Notes under the pieces: model-generated
Seen by the model: the letters and a program-made list of their open reading frames with translations, nothing else
Told to the model about the DNA's origin: nothing
Database searches by the model: none
NCBI GenBank assembly: GCA_019915015.1
Contig: JAHBBC010000040.1
Span: 124,001-188,000, forward strand
Length of the DNA: 64,000 nucleotides
From: Auriscalpium vulgare
Taxonomy: Eukaryota > Basidiomycota > Agaricomycetes > Russulales > Auriscalpiaceae
Reading direction: 5' to 3'
Position numbers and translations under genes: made by a program
In this document: positions 32,707-43,934 of the stretch, piece by piece
How the letters are laid out: every line of letters begins with the position of its first letter
How positions within the stretch are numbered: position 1 is the stretch's first letter

Positions 32707-34752
32707 TCATAACGCCGACTCATTCGACAGCTCAAAATCAGCGAGATCGTCCACGGCGTCCTTCAACGCGTACAACAGCCTCATCGCGGCCTTCTCGTCA
32801 GCGCACACATGGGCTAGGCGCACGGAGATGTCTCCGTCCGCCAGGAGCCACCCAAAGACTGTGTCCTTGGCTTGCAGGGCTTGCAAAAGGGAGCGCCAAG
32901 CTTTCGCGCTCTTTGCTAAGTTGCCTTCGATCTTCTTTAGCCTTTCCGACTGCGCTTTGGATGCTAATCGGACGGAATGAATGAGGCGTCGTGTGCAGGA
33001 AGCGTGTAGAACGACATACCTGCATCAGATCCCTGAAGCTTGAGCTCGCTGCAGTCTATAACTTCCGGCGGCGTCTGCAGCAAACCTAACACCCTATCTC
33101 TCAGCTCATTGAGTCGAGATGGTATTGGTGGGGCCCCTAGTAATGTTGCATGGATCTCTTCAATCCGCCGTTGCCCAAAGTGGATGATGTTTCGTAGATA
33201 GTCGATCGCGCAGCGTCTGTGCTGCTTCAATCTGCCGTAAGACATGGACAGGATGGCTGGCATGTCGTGGCACTTGACAAAACCGGTCAAGGAATACGAA
33301 CTTCGCTGCAATACTCCGATGGCGACTTCGGCATCACGCATGGCGGGTATCAGCGCGGTAGCGACATGTGTAACAATGTCCTGCTATGATCACCGTTGCG
33401 TTGTCAGATGAATGACTTGCATGCAGTACAACCACGACACACCGATGAGGGCACGCCTGTACTCAGTCTGTTCGACTTCAGCCTGGTTCTCCCGGGGTCT
33501 CCCTGCGTGATCGTTGGACATGATACAAGTTAGCGTGAGAGAAACTGCGCACCGGAGGATCATTAATGACACCTTGCACCACCGCTATACGCTGCTTCCA
33601 CAGATCGGATTCATCCTTCTGCACGCCGTGCGTTTGGATACCGTCAGACAAGCGTCGGACTTCCTCATCCCAGAAGATTTCCAGTTTGTCGTAGCACGCT
33701 TTGGCGCTCTTGAGGTGCCCATTGATCTCCTTCACGATGCGCGCCTCTTCGATCAGCGGCGACTTCTCGACTAGTGGGAGGCGTGCGTATCAGATCAGCC
33801 ATTGATCGTTAGATACAAAATGTTGACATACTCGCAGAGGTGGCACTCTTTAAGCTCTTGCATACGTCCTTCGAAAGCGATGCCTTGAGGTCCCGAGTCT
33901 TCATGCCCAATTCTCGAGCTTTGTCAAGCTGTTCCATGCGCATTTCGTGTCGCTGGCGTTGTGAGCACAATGCATCCACGACGTAGTCTGCGGTTATTAG
34001 TGCGTATGTTCCCGCTTCAACGCCAAGTTCACGACATTTCTGTCTCTGCTCCAAAAGGCGCTCGTGGGCTGCAATGCCGACTGGGAATTTGCTCAATAGC
34101 ATATGGGCTGCTAGGAGATGCGCGTCCGCTCGGCGGAGCAATTTGGCTGCCGTTCCACGAGGAAAAGCCTTGACTGGGGGCACAAGTGCAATCTTGTTTT
34201 CTCTCGTTAGCGTACAAGTACTAGTTATGCATATTAAGTGAGATCGTACATTGGTGGAATGAGATCGTACATTGGTGTTATCAAGCAGAGAATAACTCGA
34301 CCGATCCCCTGCATTCTCTGTCAGTGAAGACACACGCACGATAAGAAGAAGGATATTGTAGAAAACTAACATTGAGATTGCTGTGCTCTGGGCTCACATG
34401 GATCGCTAGTGAAAAAATTCAAGACGTACGCTGCAACCTTATTCGTGGGAATGACAAAGACGGTAGGCATGAAGAACCTACACTTTAATCGCCGTCCCCA
34501 CGGGGTGTTTTCATTCCCGCCAACCGCTATATCCACCCGCACCCGTTGCTCGAGCTCAGTCTGGAGTGAAGACACAGTGAGGGGGAGTTCGGTATCAACA
34601 TGGAAGCAAGAGGTATCGCTCACCCGTGTCGCACCCGAAGTGGACACACTGGAGGTATTGACAAGGAGTCCAGGCATAACACTTGACGATGGAGGCACAG
34701 TCGGAGGCAATGAGGAAAGATGAGATCCTGGAGAGTGTAGTGCTTGATCCAT
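32707..34752 (-). CDS. Coiled-coil protein of unknown function
   Basis: Minus-strand gene beginning MDQALHSPGSHLSSLPP at 34,752 and ending LADFELSNESAL-stop at 32,707. Exon pieces in order: 34,752 to about 34,370 (SSLQTELEQRVRVDIAVGG; FFMPTVFVIPTNKVAAYVL); a small exon ENAGDRSSYSLLDNTN; about 34,196 to 33,830 (LLRRADAHLLAAHMLLSK; RHEMRMEQLDKARELGMK); 33,735 to 33,500 (EINGHLKSAKACYDKLEIF; RIAVVQGVINDPP); 33,341 to about 33,020 (DYLRNIIHFGQRRIEEIHA; ELRDRVLGLLQ); and the tail (LKKIEGNLAKSAKAWRSLL). It is mostly amphipathic helix. No signal peptide, membrane segment or known catalytic motif. Family not recognised; exact splice sites are approximate. Confidence 0.5.
34233..34275. repeat. Short tandem repeat in an intron
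   Basis: GAGATCGTACATTGGTG occurs twice, 21 bp apart start to start, in an intronic part of the coiled-coil gene. Confidence 0.7.
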
Positions 34753-35689
34753 TGCACCTAGCGTGCGGTCGGACAGTGGAGTGGACGAGGGAGGGAGTCA
34801 GCTTGTCGGGTCGTGCAGTCGGTCCTCTTGAGCGAAATCCTACGTAGGCAATGCAGCACAGCTCACAGCCGATAGATTGGTGATAGCACCGCCGAGCGGT
34901 TTTTGGGGGGTCCGAAACAGACAAGGCGGTGGTTCTCGTGTCAGAAGCACCTGCAAACGGCAAATCGTACGGATTAGCTATGAAGGGCACGAGCAGATGC
35001 AAGTAGATAACAATATTGAATTACCTACCACCTTCAATTCCCAGATGTTGCTCATTTGGATGAATGTATGCCGGCAGAGACACTACGCACGCGCGCTCAA
35101 TGTAGGCTGCCTATCAAAGGAGTCACGGCACTCACCTCTCGCTCAAGCGCCACAGATGTCCATGCCGGCAGCGATGCGCAGATGGCTGTATTGGAACCGC
35201 AGGTTCTCGGTTGCCATGAGCAGAGCCTGGTGATGTCCGGCGCGCACAGGTACTGGGCGAGTTTATTGAGGTTTACTAGCGGGCGCCGACGGGAGCCAAT
35301 CCAGTCGGGGGTCAGGGCGAAGGGCGAGGCATTATGTAGAGAATGTTCGGATGGACGGAGCGGACGGTGGAAGCCTGGCAGCAGCCTAGCGAACCCTGAA
35401 CCTGACAATCATGCGCACCTCAGGGACCGGACGGTAGGCTTGACCGGGCGAAAGTTTGGTAATGCGAATAATATGTGTTGCACGACCACAATGTTGGACT
35501 ATGTGCGTCTTAGTTCAACGAGCCAGACAAACTGACTTGCATCTACATATATAAGTCATTTCTTTGATCAGCAACTACGACATACCGGTCCAGCGACGGT
35601 GTAGACTGTGTTGGTGTGGCACTGGCATCGAGTCTAACAGTCATTTGGGCATGGCCAGCCCTCGTCGCCCCCGCCGCTGGTCGCGCTCA
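34753..35689. other. Intergenic, nothing confident
   Basis: Frames of up to 159 codons occur on both strands but none resembles a protein family. Confidence 0.35.
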
Positions 35690-36620
35690 ACGCTCCACGC
35701 GCGCCTTTCTCCCCAGCACACACGCCGCCTTCACCAGCGTGCAAGACGCCGCCGCCCCCAGATAACGCTAGCCCTGCTCCGCTCCCCGCAGCCGCACCTC
35801 CCGCATTGCAGCTTGCGCGTTGGCAGTGACAGTAGGCCGCGAGGCCACCAAATCTAACCTGGCCTCCATCCCGGCGACCTCCTGACGCTTCTCGCGCGGG
35901 GAGAAGTGGTCGACGTACGAGATACATCAAGATCTCCTCCGCGGGAGCCGGGAGCGATGGGCCGCATTGTAGGTAGCTCGCCAGTGAGCGACTAAACGCA
36001 ACGTTCGAAGCGCAGCTGCAACGCAGGGGTATCAATCAGAAGACAACAAACGCACGAGTGGGAGAATCGCGCACGAGTGGATGATACGCGAGATATCGTT
36101 GAAGACAGCGCTGTACGACCGTAACAATCCTCGCAACTGGCTAGGTTCAAAGCCACTCGTCCTGGCAGTCGGAGAGTTCTACTGACGGTGCTGCCGGATC
36201 GGAGTTGTGCGGTGCGAGCGGAAGACGAGGTGAACATGCGTTTTCCTCAACAGCGAACACCCGGTCTCACGGATCTCGTAGCGTCCTGCAGTACCGAGGT
36301 TGAACGGCTTCTGAGAGCGCTTCCAGAGGAGAGGCTGCCCCTGCGCAAGCCAGTGCACCATGGCGGTGTGTGCACTGCCGTCGACGGCTGGGATGTGCTC
36401 GAATCTGAGCATAAAGGCGGCATCGTCCTGCTCTGCGCCGGTGACGAAAGCTAACCTCTCCTCGGCGGATCGTCAGCGATGCTGTGTGAGGTGCGGAGGA
36501 ATGAGAATGGGGGGAGGAGGTGTGGTCGGGGGTCGTGCACTGAGCGTTGATCGGGGACGCGGCCCGGGGGACCTTGACCCGCATTGCGGCGAACTGCTGT
36601 CGCGGGAGATTTGGCACAGA
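35690..36620 (-). pseudogene. Relic of unknown family, copy 2
   Basis: Second copy of the family seen at 15.3-15.9 kb, on the opposite strand. Matching pieces in order: TTPDHTSSPHSHS, then LAFVTGAEQDDAAF with MLRFEHIPAVDGSAHT, LAQGQPLLW, and after a disrupted stretch (about 36,250-35,800) TLVKAACVLGRKARVER. Frames change between pieces. The two copies agree best at (L)RFEHIP.VDGS.HT and TLV.A.CVL. Function unknown. Confidence 0.45.
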
Positions 36621-36716
36621 GGATAGAGTACTCACCTCGGCGATGAATGAAGGGAGCGCGGCGAGTTGACGCGGCGCGGGTGGCAAGACCGAGATGGAGG
36701 GATATATAGCCTCAGC

Positions 36717-37330
36717 CACGTCGAGCCCGACGAGCCGAGCTCAACCTCTGACGACGCGCATACAGCCACCAGTCCATCGACAAGTTACAAACACTGCGAC
36801 GTCATCGCATGTACGGGCCTAGGGATTAGCAGTAGGGAACGCATTGACCCGTTCACAGCTTGAAGCGAAGCCGCATTTTGTAAGGAGGAGCATGGACACT
36901 CAGAAAATGCATACTTTTGGCGAAGGGTACGCGACAGCCTCTCTCTCGCCAGCTTCTGGCTCACCATCTCTCGCAGCAGTCCTACCAGCACCACGGAAGC
37001 TTGGTTATCAACCTTTCGTTTGCAACTATCTCATGTCGACAGCGGCTCCCCGGAAATGCTCCCCGCGCTGTTCAACGAGAGGGCTGCAATCAACTCCTTG
37101 CTTTCTATCGTGGATGCCCAAATCAACCCGTGTGCGCCCGTGTCGCGCCTTCCATCCGAACTCGTGGTGACCATTTATGGACTCCAGTAGCCTCATGCCG
37201 CTGGCTGGGACATACGGCCGCGCATCAGCAGGCATACTGGTGTCTCAAGCTCGATCATATGAACTTGTCGTATCGCTACAAAGCCGGCGAGGGGAGATCG
37301 TGTACCTGTTCGCCAGCTTCTCCTGAGTTC
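36717..37330 (+). pseudogene. Internally deleted copy of the 4.5-kb F-box gene
   Basis: Plus-strand DNA closely matches 4,430-6,230. The TATA region, the MDAQKM-like exon end with its GTACGCGACRRCC intron, and the N-terminal coding block down to CGAACTCGTGGT (4,905 in the parent) all align. The copy then jumps: a short TGGACTCCAG piece corresponds to about 5,963, and from 37,207 the match is GGGACATACGGCCGCGCATC, parent 6,108. About 1.1-1.2 kb, including most of the F-box and the LRR region, is gone. The start context is altered (ACC ACG G for ACC ATG G at the inner start). Confidence 0.85.
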
Positions 37331-37404
37331 CTCGACACATCGTGCATTGGAGTGCCAATATTGAATCATTGTATGTGACTAAGTAACCTCTCAAAGTCGT
37401 AGAA

Positions 37405-37735
37405 CGAGTGCACGCTGAAGTCTGACTGCGCGTCACCATCTCCTCCGCCCACGCTCCGCCCATCGGCATTGGAATGTCCGCCCACAGGCTTGCGCAGACT
37501 AGCGCGGTCTGCCGCCACTGGTGGCAGACGCGCGTAACATTGATCCCAGCCAAGACGGACCGCCCCCACCGACAGACACGGCTCGAATGCAGCACAGAAT
37601 GCGAATATGTGCGTAAGCAGCTCGGACGAGAGCGCGCAAATACACGTGAGGGTGTTGCGCCGTTACGCTAGGCCGCGCAGGGCGGTCTGCGTGGCGGTGC
37701 ATTCGTCGCTCGCATGGGAAAACGCGTCGTCAGAG
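37405..37735 (-). pseudogene. F-box fragment
   Basis: Minus-strand fragment of another F-box gene, tail to tail with the preceding relic. In shifting frames it reads SSELLTHIFAFCAAFEPCLS, VGAVRLGW, then INVTRVCHQWRQTALVCASL and WADIPMPMGGAWAEEMVTRSQ. The order is the usual F-box core, but at least one frameshift and an upstream TAA break it, and the LRR part is missing. Confidence 0.65.
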
Positions 37736-38606
37736 GAGGTGGTGGCTGGCAGGATGTCGGCGCTGTCCAGGCGAAGAGGTTACAACATCGCGCCAGAAGT
37801 CGTCGGCTGCTGGCCTCTGCTGGCCTGCCACATCGCGTCGCGTTGGTGCTTTGCTCGCGGTCAAGACAATGCGATAAGCGTACCTGGTATCCATCTGAAT
37901 TCCCTGACACCATCACGATGCTTTCAGCGACTATGGCATCCAAGTGGACGGCCAACGAGGACTGCTAGAGTGATAAAACTGGGGATGTCAATGAGATTTG
38001 ATAGTCAACTTCGAGGGACGACCTGGAGGTGCCAGGCGTGGAATTCCGGCGGCGACATAGAGACTGCGAGTTACGGGAGCGTCAGTGAAAGCCGAGGATG
38101 GAGAAGTTGGTGCAGGGAACGCACATCGTCGACACCGCGTCAGCACCGAAAGCCGAAGAGCTTGCACATACACCTCTCGTAACACGGCCGTGGCGGCGAT
38201 GATTTGATAGAGTTCAGCCTTCCTGTCGCCACCTCAACCGAGTCCGACCTCAGGCTGACGCATTCCAACAACATCCCGTGGTCTCGTCGTACCAGCACAG
38301 CAGAGCACCAGCCCGTGACGCACTTCCTGTGGTCGCTGCATAGAGAGCACCCAGGCAAGCACAGGCGATGGACGGGGACACATGCACCTCAGTGAGGTGC
38401 AGCTAGAGCGTTGTGGGCGGGAGGGGGGAAAATTGAAGCTTGAAGGCGTACAGATGGTGGGCACGCGCATTGAGGCGCGCGTGGGAAATCGCTAAGATCT
38501 CTTCCGAACAGAACAGCCCTGAGTACATTGCCCTCTCACTCTTCGCCTTCAAGACTTCACGGGCCAGTTGCATCAGTTCACACATCATCTGCGGAATCCC
38601 TGCAAT
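37736..38606. other. Intergenic / promoter of NLR-like gene
   Basis: No gene recognised. Base composition falls toward the AT-rich gene to the right in the last 200 bp. Confidence 0.4.
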
Positions 38607-41600
38607 ATGTTTCCGAAGAAGAAGAAGCATGCAAGTTCGCCACAACTCCCACAAGTAGCAGGTATGTCCACCGGTGGTTTTGGGGCTTCATTGACTCCTG
38701 TGCCTCATGAAGCCCACACAGACGACATTTCGAAACCGGAAAGAGGGATGTTGACACTGTCAACATCTGTTGCAATACTCAAGGAAATCAGTGATGTTGC
38801 GACGAAACTTCCAATGATCCAGGGTACAGCTGGTATATTGTTGCGAGTGTTGGAAGTGCGCGATGTGAGCTCTGTATTCTTGATATCTTGACACACGCTG
38901 GCTGACCACATTTATAGGAAGTAGTTGTGTTCAAACAAAGATGGCGGGAGGTTCTTACTAGGGTCGATGAATTTGGAGCCATCTTCTGTGACATTGACAA
39001 CTACTTCCGAAGCAAGAAGCTAGACATTCCTCGTGATGTTGAAGTGATTATGAATGGGCTGAGACAGTATGCATTCTTCCAATATATATACATCATGTCA
39101 AGTTTTCTGATATTTTCTTCCAACTCCCAGAGACTTACACACAATTGAGCCTTTCTTATCAATGTGTAGAAGCCACTCAAAGTGGTCTCGTTTCAAGCTG
39201 CATGTCAATCGAGCTGACATGATCAAGAGGATTGATCAATTTGACCAACAGATGAACCAACTAATCAATAACTGCAATGTTACTACTTTTCTTTTGGACT
39301 AATTTACTTTGCTAACAATGCATATACAGATGTCTATGACTCTGTCCATTGGTCATAATCTGCAGGAAATAAAGGTGAGTTGCAAGCTACTACCAATGTT
39401 AGGGAATGTTGTTCTGATATAGCTATATAGGAACATAGGTATGTGTGCCATGTCCTATCTAAACAAAAGTCTGATTAAAACAGAATGACCTTCAATGGTA
39501 ATATCCCAGCAAAACCTGGCAGTCTTCTTGGACGAGGAAATCATGTGAGATCTGCTGTGACAGCCATCTTGGGTAATCTGCACAGACCTGCTCGAATTTC
39601 TATCACGGGCCCAGGTGGCATTGGAAAAACATCCCTTGCCTTGACAATACTGCATGATGATGCTATTACACAGGTCTTCCAAGACAAGATATATTTTGTC
39701 TCATGTGAATATTGCACATCACCAGATATGTTTGTTGCAAACCTGTGCAGCATATTACTATGTGGTAGCCAAGAAGCTCCTACAAGTGAAGAAATAATGT
39801 TGCAACATTTGGAAGAGCATTCAATATGCTTGTTATGTTTGGATAACTTTGAGAGTGTCTGGGATTGTAACGCATCAGAAAAGCATGCTATTGAGGTGTT
39901 ACTTGCAAAAATTGCATCAATTTCTAGTGTTACATTGATCATAACTATGAGGGGTATAGAATATCCATCTGGAGTTGCATGGACCAACCCTAAGCTTCCA
40001 CCATTAGAGCCTGTCAACTTTGAAGTTGCAAAGCAAATATTCTACAATATTTGTTCACATTGGGATAGCTGGGCAGAGAAATTGGTTCAAGAAGTAGAGG
40101 GATTACCTCTGGCTGTCACACTGATAGGTCACCTTGCACAAAGCATGAGTTGCAAGCAATTGTGGGAAGAATGGGAGAAAGAAAAAACAGCAGCAATTGG
40201 ACGAGAGACTGGGCACAGATTGACCAGCTTGGAAATGTCAATAAAGCTTTCCATGAACAGTCAAAGAATCCAGTCAAACTCAACCTGTGTATTTCTGTTG
40301 ACTGTTCTTAGTCAACTTCCCACTGGATTACATCTAGAACAGACCCACAAGTTGCAAGCTATATTTCCAGATGAAACAAATTTGATAGGCAGTATCATTC
40401 CTCTTCAACAGTGCAGTCTAGCAGATATATCAAATCAGAGGATAAAAATGCATCCTCTAGTTCGATTTTTCTGCCAAGAGCATCTTGTGTTGCCTGAGGC
40501 CAAGCAATCTGCATTTGAAGAGTATTACATCAATATGACTAATAAAGTAGAGGAAAATGGACAACTTGTATCCCCACTGAAACTACAAGAGCACAAGAAT
40601 ATACATTCAGTGTTGCTGAAAATAGTGAAGAATAAATGTCCAGAATATGATGTTATCTCTGCTGTTTGCATTTACTCCTTCTATGCAAGCCAAGAATTGG
40701 GTTTGTTTAGCAGTGACTTGTTTTTTGCTGTAGATAGGTATAAGGATAATCTTGATCCTTATTTAATAGCATATTATCTCTCTAAGTGGGCTGCTGCTCT
40801 AAAAGATATGGCTAGATTGTCAGAGGCTAAAAATAAATATCATGATGCACTGTACTATGCTATACTTGGGAAAAATAGATATTGTGAAGCTGAATCTTTG
40901 TATGGTCTAGGAGTAGTAGCTTCAGGAGCAAAAGACTTCAAAGCAGCTTATACCTATTTTAGCGAAGCTTTGGATATTGAAAGACTAGTTGGAGGGAAAG
41001 TGAAGCAGGCACATATTCTTGGAAAGCTATCAAATCTTGCATTGAATATGAGGAATCTGGAAGAGGCCATAAATCTAAGTCGTGCATGTCTAATACTTAG
41101 CCAATCTATAGATGACAAATTTGTTCAGGGGGGTGCTTTCCAACGCTTGGGAGATATATTATTGCAGCAAGGGAAGTATCAAGACTCCTGTGACAACTAT
41201 CACAAAGCCTACATTATGTCAATGCAGGCCAACTCTTCGGCCTTTCAAGGTGTTATTCTGGAAAGTCTTGGACGAGCATATATTGGCCTACAACAGTATC
41301 CTACAGCTCAGAATTATCTTGAAAAGGCATTAGCTATTCAGAGAACACTGAATGCACCTGTACAAGAGATAAATACATTGCATAGTCTTGGTGATGTCTG
41401 TCTGCGTATGAACAACTTAGCTACTGCACTTGACTATTATAAAGAAGCTTATACCAAGACATTGATAGGACAGGTATCACATCAACATGGTCGCACTCTT
41501 CGTTCTCTTGCCAGACTATGTAAGGCTCAAAGTGCATATGATGAAGCTATATGCTATGCCAAAGAAGCCCTTTCAATTGATGACGGCGTGCCTGATGCTG

Positions 41601-41965
41601 CTGCTGATGATGCAGATATACTAGGCATACTTTATTGGGAAAAAGATGAATTTGATAAGGCAGAAATTTGCTGGATTCAAGCAGCAGGTCTCTATCAGGA
41701 GGCTGGTTTAATTCATCGCATTCCACTCTGTATTTTGTCTCTTGCTCAATTGTATGATTATACTGAGAAGGATGAGGTTGCAGTGTCTCACTATAAAAGG
41801 GCAATTCACATATGCTCTGAGAGCAATTTCCTGTCTGATCATATCACAGCCTTGCAAATGCTTGGAAAGTTTTATGAGACAAGGAATAAACTGGACAATG
41901 CTACTGATTGCTTTATGTGTTCTGCCATAGTAGCTGAGCAACTTAACACATCTATACCAGAATAG
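38607..41965 (+). CDS. NLR-like receptor: MLKL/HeLo-like, NB-ARC, TPR
   Basis: Exons 38607-38864, 38918-39066, 39131-39278, 39330-39374, 39431-39438 (8 bp) and 39484-41965 join to exactly 1,030 codons. Residues about 40-200 form a helical domain (SVAILKEISDVATKLPMIQG; EVVVFKQRWREVLTRVDEFG; DMIKRIDQFDQQMNQLINN) resembling the MLKL-NTD/HeLo-like heads of fungal NLRs. The NB-ARC domain follows: P-loop GPGGIGKTSLA (about 245-255), Walker B ICLLCLDNF (about 317-325), sensor LIITMRG, VEGLPLAVTLIG and IKMHPLVRFF (MHD-like). The rest is at least nine TPRs (EAESLYGLGVVASGAKDFKA; ALDYYKEAY). Such proteins act in fungal self/non-self recognition and regulated cell death. The gene is strikingly AT-rich beside GC-rich neighbours. 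A 51-bp in-frame stretch at 38,660-38,710 could be one more intron. Confidence 0.88.
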
Positions 41966-42395
41966 AGGACTTGGGGTCAATGTGATACTGTGTAGGCACA
42001 TTACAATCACTCTTAATCACTTTCCTTTCTTTAGCTGATCATTGAACTAACACACCACTCTATTGGCATCAAAAATATATACCAAGCTGCTTTTACCATG
42101 TTTACTGTAGACCAGCATGATTGAGCCTTTGTCAGGCGCACATAATGTGGAAGGACCAGCGGCTGTCACATTCATCTCCCAACTCTGCTAGCCAGGATGT
42201 GAGGGAACTGTGGTTAGTATGGGCTAGTACAGTTATACGAACAGGATGTGATATCTGTAAGCATACTGCAAGCTTCAGTGTTGCCTGGACGGCCTCAGAA
42301 GTATTCGAGTATATGACCCACATTGTTGTGCAACTCTATTGAGGTCACCTACATCACCATTTGTGTCACGCTAAACTGCGGCCCACTATAAATTG
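41966..42395. other. Flank between NLR-like gene and LTR A
   Basis: AT-rich 3' flank with no coding signal. Base composition shifts to GC-rich at the retrotransposon border. Confidence 0.5.
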
Positions 42396-43912
42396 TGATG
42401 GGTACTAGCTGGTAGTGGGGCGGTAATGTGTAGTATACATTGCAACACTCATCCCCAACCGCCGATGATACGCCTGCCCAGCCGTCTAGCGGAGAAACAC
42501 CCGAATTTTGGCATTTTCGGCATCTTCCGAAATCACGTGACCTCGGCCTGCCGGCCTCGGTCCGCACCATCAGGTTTCACTACCACCCCGCAGCGTCTAT
42601 TGAAAGCGCCCCAAACGCACTCGAAATAGCCTACACGCCCCACCAAGCGCCCCGAGCCACACGCCACAATCCTACGGCCCCGCACAACAAGTCACCCAGC
42701 GGCTATCTGACTCGGAGCCACACGCCACAATCCTTCCCCGCTGTGATGCGCCGCTGTCAATCATACTTCCCTTCTGCGTTCCCCGATTTCTCGATATTCC
42801 CCACATCTCGATCCACGATACGGTCCCGCCTACGTTAATCCACAGCCGTCCGAGATAGGCAGGAGCGCTACACAACGAGCCAAGACCGCCCGTCGTACGT
42901 CCCTCCCTTCAATTTACACTCGGAATACATCGGATACCCCGCTCGACTTTACGATACACCACCAGCGCCTTACGATATAAGCGCTAGCGCGCTAAACGCA
43001 CTTCGCCCCCTAGCGGCGATCGTAAGTCGGAACTAAACCTAAATCCGTCCGTAATTCAACGATCCTCTCTTGCCACATCCCTCGTATACTCACTCCCCCG
43101 CGTCCACTTCGTACACCCCGTGATATCTGACCCACGTCTACCGCGTTTTAGATCGTATTTGTCTTCACTATGTCACGTCCGTACGATACGGATTTCTGAC
43201 TCGCTTGTCGTACAAATAGTTCTGAGTCGCTAGACAGACGGAATAACAAGTTACTATTCCCCCTCGTACTCAGGATCTCGAAAGAGCGCCTGAAGTGGTC
43301 TGACTTCACCACAACCCGTCGCTCTAGCCCTTAGACGCACGAAACTTCGACACCAATACCACGCCGCAATATCAATACGAATACCAATACCGCGACCCTC
43401 GACAAATCCCCTCTTGCCCTTTGAAATCTCCCTACGCCTCGCTACTCTCCCCCTCGACACCCCGCACCTTCAACGCAGAGATCAGGCCTATATACGCCCC
43501 TCTGTTCCTTCGACACGCCTCATACTTCGTCCCTCTCGCCCTCGATATATTCCCCCGACCATTGCCACCGCTGCGTAATTCCCCTTCGACTCTCGAAATA
43601 GTCCTCGCGTCCCCCCCGACATTCCTAGCTTCCGTGACACATTCTTGGGAGCTCGCCCGTCGCGTCTCCAGCACTGTATCATTTCGGTGATCCGTGCCGT
43701 GTCTAGCCCTCGCACTATCGTCCTCTCCCCCAGCCTCTCGCGCCCTCCGATCCAAGTCCTAGTCACTGTGTCCCACTCGTACACCGAGCAGGATTTGCCG
43801 TGCGTAGTCTCGGGACCCTGACTGCACTCCCTCAACTCGATACGTTCACTACTGCGCTCTGAGGATTGGACATCAATATATATCCGCCTCACTACCAGTT
43901 GGACGCCCATCA
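42396..43912 (+). repeat. 5' LTR of Ty3/gypsy element A
   Basis: Starts TGATGGGTAC and ends GCCCATCA. The same terminal words, TGATGGG and CATCA, bound the LTRs of element B, and a primer binding site follows a few bases later. About 1.5 kb. It contains a direct repeat of GAGCCACACGCCACAATCC (about 42,653 and 42,712) and TATATA words near 43,490 and 43,880. The matching 3' LTR would lie beyond the window, so the left border is inferred. Confidence 0.65.
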
Positions 43913-43916
43913 ACTT

Positions 43917-43934
43917 TGGAGCCCACCGCGAGGG
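43917..43934 (+). other. Primer binding site, element A
   Basis: TGGAGCCCACCGCGAGGG starts four bases after the LTR, identical to the site in element B. It begins TGG, as expected for pairing with a tRNA 3' CCA end. The tRNA was not identified. Confidence 0.7.
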
